Below, piece after piece: positions 55,251 through 64,000 of a DNA stretch of 64,000 bases. The notes below the pieces were generated by a model. The model was not told where the DNA came from. It saw nothing but the letters and a program-made list of their open reading frames with translations, and made no database searches. This DNA is from Nemophila menziesii (lineage: Eukaryota > Streptophyta > Magnoliopsida > Boraginales > Hydrophyllaceae). A program made the translations under genes and the position numbers. The stretch's first letter is position 1. Each line of letters begins with the position of its first letter. The stretch lies in contig JARWIR010000003.1 in the NCBI GenBank assembly GCA_029959085.1, positions 29,651,505 through 29,715,504 on the forward strand, in the 5' to 3' direction.

Positions 55251-58200
55251 CACTTCTCAAATCGTCTCAAGTTGGTTGGGTAATCTCAAGAATTGTGACC
55301 GCAACTTGAGAGTCTTTCTTATGCACTTGAGACTCATTGATACGCTCAATGAGCTACTGACTAAAGTGTCTCTTGAGGATACATAGAATGTATATGATGC
55401 ATGTCTAAAGTGATACGAACTTAGTAATGGTACTAAGTGTATATTCTTGTATCCATGAGTTATGAACTCCAAAAGATATTTTAAGCATGATATTCCCATG
55501 AATCCTTAAATATCTTTAGAAGATGTATAAGTAACTTAGTATGACCTTTAGATACCAGTTATCTAATACCAAGAAACAAGGTAAGGGCATTAATGGAAAT
55601 TGTTTCCGTAATTTCTTGAAAATCTGTTAATTACTCGAAAAGGGTATTGGATACTCGTAATAGTCTAGGAATATGTAAAATGTTGCATACTCTAAAGATT
55701 AATAGACAAATAAGAATAAGAGAAGTTAAATTATAATTTCGGTAATGGAGCAACTGTTGCAACCACAATTGTAATAACTAATTCTTTAAAGATGCATATG
55801 GCAAAACATATTGTAAGAAAACTGTTTTTGTTCGTAAACTTGTTTTCGAAAAAAATGGTCATTTGATCATAAGATAGTTATGGTGTATTAATGTAATATA
55901 AAATTACCAATGGAGTTTTTCATAGTGATGAATTACACCCCATTGGATACTTACAATATGGTGATTATAATTGCCTAAAATAACTACGTAACAGTGTTAG
56001 AATTGTTTCTGGTCATAAATCAAAATAGATAATCGTACTAATCAAACCTTATCTTTGGTGTTATAGACTAAGTCATAAATGTGAGAAAAAGTTTACTAGT
56101 TTCACAAGGAAGATTTCCTTGAAGAATATGACTTTGAATCATATGAAACTTGTGAGACTTATCTCAATGAAATGTGACTAAATCTCATTTTGATAAAAAT
56201 GGAGACAATGTTAATGAGTTCTTTGTCCACTATATATTGATGTATGTGGTCAGTCCAAACTTTAGCCAAAGATAGATATTCTTACTTCATATCCTTCACA
56301 AACTATATAACAGATATATATGTGTTTACCAAATGTAACACCAATATAAATAATTTGAAATGTTCAAATTACTATTGAGTGAAGTTGAAAGCAAGTATAT
56401 AAGAGTATGAAGGAAGTAAGATATCAACCTGTATAGGTGAATATCTTAGCAATGAATTAATAGATCATCTATGACAAAATTAGATTTTGTCTCAGTGATT
56501 CACTTGATTTTAAATATTCCTATGGGATTATGTTTTAAATTCAATTGCATATTTAATGAACTCTTAGGTCCCACTAAACAGTCGATGAAATCCATATGTG
56601 ATATGGAGATAACATAAGTTAAACCTCAAACGGTAGAAGTTTGAAGTTGTTTGTTTATGCTAAACGACTTATGATGGTTAAGCTTGAGTTGAGATCTTTG
56701 AAATATAGATTTGTTGGATACCCAAAGAAAATGACATTAATATATTTCTACACCATTCAGAATACAAAGAGATTGTGGTAAGGAATACAACCTTATTGGG
56801 ATTCATAATGTAGAAATAAATCAAAATGAAATAAAGATTTCAAAGTTATTTATACAAGCTGAAGGGCATCAGATGCATGCCAGTCTTTCTTTCCTTGATG
56901 TGTTAATAGTTTCATTTAAGGTTCAAGTCTCACACTTTGAGGAATTAGGGATGATTAATGAACCTTTCTTGGAAAAAGGAAGTTAACAAATCAAGAGAAA
57001 GAAGAATTTATTGTACACAAGCCTCCTATAGGTTATATAGATATCATCATACACCAAAATCAATTGTAATAATGGTGATAGTTTGATGAGGAAATCATAT
57101 AGATGAAAATCCCATCAAGTGATGATCCTAAATCCCTATGAAGAGGCTATGACTAGTCTAGATAGTGACAAGTGGTTAAGAACCATAGAATCTGAATTAA
57201 TATCTATAAGGATCAACAAAGTAATAGTACTTTGGTTGAATCTTTAATAGATATAAGATCCATTTATAGTAAATGGGTGCTAGGGAAATGATTGGAGTAG
57301 ACGGTAAGGTAGAGACCCATAACGTCCTTCTAATTGCTAAGCGTTTAAATAAAAAGGAAAACATCAGTTATGATGAATTCCTTTTCTCATAGTAATGCTT
57401 AGTTCATTTCAGATTCTTCGATTGGTAACTACATACTATTATTTTGAGATATGGTAATATCATGTGAAAAATAGTTTTCACTAAATGGGAGTTTATGACG
57501 TCCTTAAGACCAATCCTAAAGGTCTAATATTTCCATTTACTCATAATAAAATATGTAAGTTCCAAAATACATTTAATGGGTTCAGAAAATGTCACTAAGT
57601 TGGATTATTCTCTTTCATACAATCAAATAGTTTGATTTTATGATTTTAGAATAAGAGTCATAAGAGTACAAAGGACTAGTGGGAGTACACTTATCTTCCT
57701 AATGTTATATGTAGATGACATATTATCACATAGGGATATGATATACCAACCAAGCAATTAACCAAGTTTTTGATTGTTAAATGGTTCTCCATGAAATATT
57801 TAGGATAGTAGCTTATATTCTTTGAATTGGGATCTACAGAGATAGATCAAAGAAGCTACTTGACCTATATCAATCTTACTACATTTATACTTTTTTAGAA
57901 GCATCGCATGGAAATTCCAAGAGTATCTATTCGACAATAGGCTTTGGAGTTACTCTTAATGTTAGGGTTTGTTCTAGGACCCTAAAAGTAAGAGAATGAA
58001 TGTGTATAGTCCTATTTGTTAAAACAATAAGTATCTATCTAACACACCATGAAAAATGTATGAGACCTAAAGTACACTACACGCTAGGAGTAGCGAGTAG
58101 GTCTGAAGATAACCTTGATGAGGAATGTTGGAAAGTAGTAAAGACTATCCTTAAGTACTTAAGAAGTATTAAGGACCAATTCCTCATATGTGGAGAATAT

Positions 58201-58685
58201 AAGTTGAAGCTAATTGGGTCTATAGATGCTTGTTTTGCTTCAAACGTGGATGATAGCAAATCAAGATATGGTTGTGTCTATATAGAGGAGAAGTAAATTG
58301 GAATAGTTCCAATCAAGACACTGTAGCAGATTTCGGTTACTAGAAGTAGAATACATAGCAGCATAAGATGCAACTATGCTAGTGGTTTGGATAAAATAGT
58401 TCCTTATATATACATAGTGTAGTTTCACAATGTAGATATTGTTTCTTTATATAATGACAATATTTGAGATATTGTATGATTAAAGAAACCTAGAATAAAC
58501 TATAGATCCAAACAAATTCTGCAGTAGTACCGCTTGATTCGAGATATAATTGAACATGAAGATGTTAACATTCAATAGGTAGAAGAAGGAACACGATGTA
58601 TATCTATTCATCTAAGTTGTTTATCAGAAGAGTCTGATGAGAACAAACTGTTTATGAATTATGGTACTTGAACGATTGGGTCTAG
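55251..58685 (+). pseudogene. Copia-3 gag-pol remnants
   Basis: Order is kept but frames are broken. An integrase-like DRYSYFISFTNY region lies near 56262-56300. YEEAMTSLDSDKWLRTIESEL near 57130-57200 is the start of the reverse transcriptase region. A YVDDI-like segment is near 57715. HYTLGVASRSEDNLDEECWKVVKTILKYLR (58000-58150) and LIGSIDACFASNVDDSKSRYG (to 58290) mark the RT end and RNase H. The last part to 58660 holds RNase H tail fragments. Dozens of stops. The gag portion (about 55251-55850) shows no clear zinc knuckle. Confidence 0.8.
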
Positions 58686-58687
58686 GC

Positions 58688-58699
58688 CAAGTGGGAGAT
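58688..58699 (+). promoter_or_regulatory. Copia-3 polypurine tract
   Basis: CAAGTGGGAGAT immediately before the 3' LTR; AAGTGGGAGATTG is the common form in plant copia elements. Confidence 0.88.
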
Positions 58700-60357
58700 T
58701 GTTAGAATTATGCCCTAGCCCCGATCGTCTTGTAATGAATTGAACACAAGTGTTTATTGTACACGATAATAGTTATCCCTACAGTTTTGATTAAAGAAAT
58801 TGTTTCCTTGAATCTATGGCAAGCCTTTATGATTATGGTATTAATCTACATAATATAAAGTCAAATCCTTGATTAAGTTACGAACTAGATATCATAAGGT
58901 GTTATGATAATGAGAATCTAGCTTATAGGACTTAATCTAAACTTGTTCTTAATCGTAGGATTATCGAGTTAGGACCTCGATGATCCGGTTAGATTAATAT
59001 GTAGCTAACAAGTATTTATTGGATAAATATCGGTAGTTCTCGTTTACCGAGTTAGGTGCATAGATAATACACATAGAGATGTGATTATCGAACCGACTAA
59101 AACTAGAGATTCCTAATGGTTAATTACCTTGAACTGTCAAGTAGGTAATCTCTAAAAGGAATTTTATGCTTGTAATCCTTTGACCTGAGATCATCACTAC
59201 TGTTGTGTATATGCTTGTTGTGTTTTGATATTGGACTACTAGTGTGTCACAATGCTAGTCGAGAGGATATTGGACATAATTAAGTATATATGCTCCTAGG
59301 GATGAGTCGAGATGGAATCTATCAACTCTAGGTAAAGAGTTTGAGCTCTACGATGTCATAAGATTATAACGATTGTATCAAATCCTTGACCAAGGTGATA
59401 GAATGAATGAAGAAAGGTGTTTCTTAGGTCATTCGTCAATCGTTGATAATCGACGTGTAACGTAGTTGATTTTCTAATGGGATTTGACAGATGTACCATA
59501 TCCCAGGATGATCCGGAGCTGTAAAGATAGAGGGAATACGTGTATGATCCTTTACCGGGTTCTTTGTACAGGGTTACTTCACGTTATCCGGTCGTTGAGG
59601 ACTGTTGTTAGACGCCAACCTCGATTAGTAGTTAATTAAGTTAACTACTACCGGTTTAACGATGAACCCATGTAGTCACACACTAACGAGTGTATTGACC
59701 TTGCTTCATGTCGTTAATTAATTTTATTATTAGATAATAAATATCAATTAAATATATACTTGGAATATCGGTATATTAATTTGCTAGCACAATTTAATAT
59801 TCTAATATAAGACCGAACTAATACAAAAAGGAAAAGGAAAAATTGACAAGTTTGTGGATCGAACCACAGACCTCTAGTAGCGTGAAATGTGTCGCTAACC
59901 GCTAGGCTAGTCAATCATTTTTGTATAATGTAGAAGGTCCAAGTCCACTTTACAAGTGGTAATGGACTAGATTATTAAGATAATCAATTTCATTATACGT
60001 TTCCGACTTTTCCTATTCTTTGTCTTTTCATTTTCTATAGTTGGGTTTATAATATAATGAAAGTCATTATACAGATATAAATCTTCCATCAGTTTTTCTT
60101 CCAAGAAATAAAAGGTCTTTTGTCTCCAAGCTAGAATTGTGATTCTGGAAGTAAGACTCAAGCTCGGTGTGCAAAGCGTGGAGGCTTCAAACTTTTGAAG
60201 CTGATATTAAACAATTCGATTTTCATACAACGGCTTAAGGTATGTAATCGGTTTTTTCTTTGTTTTAAATCCTTAATTCGCAACTAGATGGTTTTTAATT
60301 GCAATTTTGTTTCCGCCGAATTATATTTTGATATAATTGAGTTGCAATTTTCCTTCA
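58700..60357 (+). repeat. Copia-3 3' LTR
   Basis: 1658 bp, slightly shorter than the 5' LTR because of small deletions, for example in the AAAAAAAACCCAC stretch near 53160. It keeps the tRNA-like segment at 59841-59916. Confidence 0.93.
59841..59916 (-). other. tRNA-like segment inside copia-3 3' LTR
   Basis: Second copy of the segment at 52894-52969, with the same A-to-B spacing of 44 nt. The T-arm pair is weakened by one change (CCACAGAC against CCACAAAC) and the outer stem by one. Confidence 0.65.
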
Positions 60358-60362
60358 ATATG
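60358..60362. repeat. TSD of copia-3, right copy (ATATG)
   Basis: Equals 51747-51751. Confidence 0.93.
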
Positions 60363-60748
60363 CTTCTTCATTAATTGATTCTTCATTCTCGATATTGCCT
60401 TCACGCCATACTTTAATGTCCTCTCTTAACGCACTTCCTACCTAATGATGATATAACAAGACTTTCATCTTTTTTTGCCAAACACCAAAATCCATTTCCC
60501 ATCGTATACCGACATATCAATACGAGTTGAAGTCATCATTGTAGGGTATTAATCAAGAGAACTAAGATATAGAGAGACATAACCCTCTTTTAAACAACCA
60601 AAAGACATGTGGTTTGATTTTGGAAACCCTAAGATCTCCAAGAAACCAAAATTTCTCGATAAACCCTAAATTATAAAAGACCCAGATCTGAAAGACCCAA
60701 TAACGTTTTAAACGAATCGAAAACGATTTTAGTAAGTCCTGATACCAC
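60363..60748 (-). pseudogene. Copia-2 gag start and leader
   Basis: Matches 24480-24866 of copia-1. The gag ATG region is near 60535 on the minus strand, followed upstream by the leader and a primer site TGGTATCAGGACTTACT at 60731-60747. Confidence 0.82.
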
Positions 60749-61151
60749 TGTCGTAAATCCTCTAAGTTTCAGATAAAAAATAAGGTTTAAATCGAGTAGG
60801 TTCACAGAAAACGTTTAAGTACAAAAATTTAAGAACACCAAAAATTATCGTGGTTCAGTCCAAAAATAGAACTACATCCACGTTGAGCCTAGATGAGAGT
60901 AGCTCAGATTCACTATATGCCTCGAATAACAAGTTTGCACACCTCACATAAATCTCTCGAGTTTATCATATATTACAAGTTAAACCACAAACCTTTCTAG
61001 TACATTTACTACGCCGAAATACACTTAGTGATTGAACCAGAAGATTCAATTTTACAGATTTGCTAAACTTTTATCTAATCTAACACACTCAACTACTATC
61101 GTTGAAAGAAACCAAAGTTTTCAACTATTCTAGGGTTAGATTTTGAGAGAG

Positions 61152-61225
<74 letters not shown>

Positions 61226-61449
61226 AAGAGTAATCGGAAGAAGTAAAGAATGAAAAAAATAAGGATAATGGCCTTTTATATGAGACAAAGCCCACTTCCA
61301 ATCTCAGTTGTCCGATCTCCAAAGCAAATCAAGGGCCAAGATAAGTCCACGTAGCCGTTATGTAGCTGACCACAAAAATGCGAGCGTGGCTGTGGGGATT
61401 CAAATCTTACAAGACCAACATTATGAAACATATAATATCTCACATATCA
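60749..61449 (-). repeat. Copia-2 5' LTR
   Basis: 701 bp, TGTCGTAAATCC...ATATCA, close to 24867-25594. The GA run is at 61145-61223. Confidence 0.9.
61145..61223. repeat. (GA)n microsatellite within copia-2 LTR
   Basis: About 78 bp of GA with one early GG interruption, at the same place as the GA runs in the copia-1 LTRs. Confidence 0.97.
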
Positions 61450-63697
61450 ACACATACCTATAGAGTACATAGTTATATCCACTTATAAACAATATATACA
61501 TTAGATACATACCCACCATAACAGTGATTATGGTTTCGTTTTGTGCATACCCAGTATTCAATTAGTATCTATCATTTCTGAAGAATATAGATCTACAGTT
61601 TCATTGCTTGGAGTATTACTATCACAAAATCAAAAAAAAATTGGAAGAGGATATTAGTATTGAAAGACTGCGGTGAAACTTATCATAATAGAGAAGACAA
61701 TGATGAAAAAAGAAAAAACCTAAAAATAGGAGATTGAATTTGTCACAAATTATAGATATAATAGATCATACAACTATGTATCCATAATTAAACGATATTA
61801 TGTATTTAGAATTTTGGAAATACATATAAACCAAAATCGTCTTTGTATCATATAGTATGAGTTCTTCTCTCCTATATTTATTTATTTATTATGGCGATCA
61901 ACGTTTGACAATCACTTTGATGGGTAGGTTCCATAGATCACTTAATGATTAGGTATTTAACTGGTAATTTTTTTATTTTCACTATAGTATAGATTATGGT
62001 AGGATATATATGTGATACTTATTAGATATAATTGTCTAGGGTTTATTGAATGTAAGGTTTTCAAATATAGAGCCTTTACAATAAAAAATGAATATGTGTA
62101 TTCGAACGTTCTAATAGATAACGATTTTTTATTCAAGTGCATATGATTTGTAGACAAGGTTAGTAATAATGATGCTTTCAATTCCAAAATGGAATCGTAT
62201 ACAATATATTTTCTTGTCATCAAAGGTTTCACAATTAATGAATTAGGGTTCAGAAATCTTAATTAGTATATTTCCTTGTCAATGAAGGTTTCTCGATCAA
62301 TGGAATAGGGCTTAGAAATCTCAAGGTATTTATGATCGATATTATTATCCTTAAAAGAGAAGATATTAAGGGGTTTTGCCTGACCTTCATATATATCTAC
62401 AATATCTTTCATATAGAATTTATTGAGTATATCCAATACAAGATTGATAAGTTACTGGGTGATTAAGATAGCACGTTTACTCGTGTTAACAAAATCTGGT
62501 AGTGATTTTGGATATGGGATAATGTAATGATAGTTTTTGTTCTCGAATAGGTTTATTATTTAGTAAGTTTGGTAATGTAATAGTTTATATTTGTTACCAT
62601 AGTTGTTCAATACTCGTGGTGGTATGATTATCCACGATAAGTGTGAGATGAAAATATTAATCATTGGGTTAAATTTGCTTGTATTGGTAAATAAATTTTG
62701 GATTTCTAAGTAATTTTAAGAAATCAAGAGATCCACACAACCCAACTTAAATTATGGTTTCATACTTTTCTCTACTCTACACATATCGTAATACCATATT
62801 GATGTTTATTCACTCATGTTAGATGTAAATGAAGCTTACATTTATACATTATACCATCCCTAAAGACCCACACCCGTCCCTTTTCAAACATTCACATATT
62901 CAATCTTGATTAGTTGGATGTTCTTACAATACACTAAAGTTGTTGTTCAAGCAAAACATATTGATGGATTTCTTCTTCTTGCCAAAAAAATCACCAGCAA
63001 AAGGGTAATTGTGACTATTTTCTGTTGGAATCTTATAGAAATATTGAGTATTCAAAATAATGTGACCAATGATGTGATTCTTCCTAATCACTATGATTAT
63101 GAGAATATAGGTTCGTAGCCCAGTTAGATAGTCTAGAATAGGAACACTGTTATTATGAGAATACAGTTTTGTTTTGTTATAAGTGTGGATATCTAAGACA
63201 CAGTCAAAGTCATCGTGAAACACTAATTCTAATCTAATATGGAAATACTGAAGAAACGATTTACATGATAAAACCATAAAGGATTTAGACTAACACCTCA
63301 AATCACTTATCATGTAATGTGAACAAGTTTATTTATGTCTAGAAACAAGTTTTGGGCAGTGTTAAAGAAATTCAATCAAGTTGTGAGTGAGTACATGTTT
63401 AAGGAAAAAAATTTGACATGTGTGATTACCTCGAGTCTAGTGGGAGAAACTTAGTCATCCTTGTCTTATACATTTTTCAGTAATCTATTGGATGAAACCA
63501 AGAGAACTCTATCACAAAATTTGACATGAAAAACCTTTTCAGACACACCCTTTTTCTTATAATTCAAATTGATAAGGACCAAAATCAAAGGAAACTTGGT
63601 TTGTCACATTTGAAGAAATACTCTAAAGTTATGTGATGCTTTATTATAAAGACAAATTAAAAACACCATTATCTCACAAATATAAGTTTGATCGATT
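61450..63697. other. Non-coding flank, duplicate of 25595-27622
   Basis: Aligns base for base over long stretches with block A. It retains about 220 bp (roughly 62960-63185) that are absent from A, where the 22-bp hairpin sits instead. No gene recognised. Confidence 0.65.
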
Positions 63698-64000
63698 TTG
63701 ATCCCATGTCTGAGCTTAGAGATGGAAGAAATGAAGAAGATACCATACTTGCCAGTCAATATGAGTTTCATGTACGCCCAAGTCTGTTTAACTCTAGGCA
63801 TAACATCTGTCATTGGCATGCTAGCCCGGTATATTAGCAAACATGAAGTTTCACTCATGAAGGTTGTTAAAAGAGTGACGAGTTACTTAAAGATGAACAA
63901 GACTACAAGTTTACTTATAAAATTATGTTCAAAGTGAAGTTGATTATTTACACGATTTTAGATCATGTCGTATGGTTGAGTAACTTTTTCACAAATATAT
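63698..64000 (+). pseudogene. Copia pol remnant, duplicate of 27623-27930
   Basis: MSFMYAQVCLTLGITSVIGMLARYISK and VVKRVTSYLKMNKT recur as at 27690-27850, corresponding to the end of copia reverse transcriptase. Cut by the window edge. Confidence 0.6.

Larger units (their letters stand above)
51752..60357 (+). mobile_element. Copia-3, plus-strand Ty1/copia element with decayed genes
   Basis: 8606 bp. LTRs 51752-53427 and 58700-60357, primer site TGGTATCAGAGCC at 53430, polypurine tract before the 3' LTR, TSD ATATG. The LTRs differ by scattered substitutions and small indels (roughly 1-2 percent by eye), so it is older than the SIRE-like element. The coding region nevertheless has stops everywhere; it probably moved with help from another element. 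Confidence 0.93.
41918..61449 (-). mobile_element. Copia-2: duplicate of copia-1, truncated and split by two insertions
   Basis: Pieces 41918-44026, 51652-51751 and 60358-61449 join to give the right two-thirds of the copia-1 structure: integrase, protease, gag, primer site and 5' LTR. RT, RNase H and the 3' LTR are missing because the block starts inside pol, at the place matching 22250. The SIRE-like element sits in gag at 44026/51652 and copia-3 at 51751/60358. The right flank beyond 61449 also matches the flank of copia-1. Confidence 0.9.

Noticed and set aside
58000..58296. Separate host gene with a 98-codon ORF
   Set aside because: The residues match the copia RT-RNase H junction and lie in the right order within copia-3.

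Overview
The window is nuclear DNA of a flowering plant, most likely a eudicot with a large repeat-rich genome. The evidence is plant-type Ty3/gypsy and Ty1/copia LTR retrotransposons, two CACTA (En/Spm) transposons, an L1-like LINE with a C-terminal RNase H, GT-AG introns and an AT-rich background. The species cannot be fixed from the sequence. Only one short ORF looks like an intact host-type gene: a 101-residue RING-finger protein at 33464-33851, with a ruined paralogue at 14994-18311. Almost everything else is mobile DNA, much of it nested.

Layout. 1-5057: a gypsy element on the minus strand. Its 3' LTR lies off the left edge. It has an intact gag ORF, a protease remnant and an integrase tail, but no reverse transcriptase, RNase H or integrase core. 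5058-13786: the right part of a CACTA element with a TNP2 gene followed by a TnpA-like gene, both decayed. A solo gypsy LTR (6877-8346, target duplication AGCAT) sits in TNP2. 13852-14500: gypsy LTR fragment. 14994-18311: RING pseudogene with a second CACTA element (15566-17855, TSD TTC) in an exon. 19877-25594: decayed copia element (copia-1, minus). 27640-28240: remnant of another copia pol. 28807-30298 and 30600-32375: more LTRs of the gypsy family. 33464-33851: RING gene copy B. 34508-40496: a whole but dead LINE with a 13-bp target duplication, containing a 165-bp palindrome-ended element at 35887-36051. 41918-61449: a second copy of the copia-1 region (copia-2), split by two further copia elements. 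One is a very young SIRE-like element (44027-51651, TSD TAAAG). The other is an older plus-strand copia element (copia-3, 51752-60357, TSD ATATG). 61450-64000 repeats 25595-27900.

The window is built from overlapping segmental duplications: block A (about 13850-28270), block B (about 32395-41917) and block C (41918-64000). Each was later split by different insertions. B carries the LINE, C carries the two copia elements, and A carries the second CACTA. The B/C junction joins sequence matching A near 26220 to sequence matching A near 22250.

I found no operon-like or defence-like new system. The most unusual signal is a module of about 33 bp: two near-palindromes GGTNNACC spaced 20-21 nt apart. 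It recurs in tandem both in the 3' non-coding part of the gypsy element (18-270) and in the LTRs of the unrelated SIRE-like copia element (44798-45031 and 51260-51493). Other notable points are a 77-bp fold-back duplication of RNase H coding sequence, a 22-bp perfect hairpin present in one segmental copy and absent from the other, a tRNA-like segment inside both copia-3 LTRs, and a CACTA insertion in a RING-gene exon.
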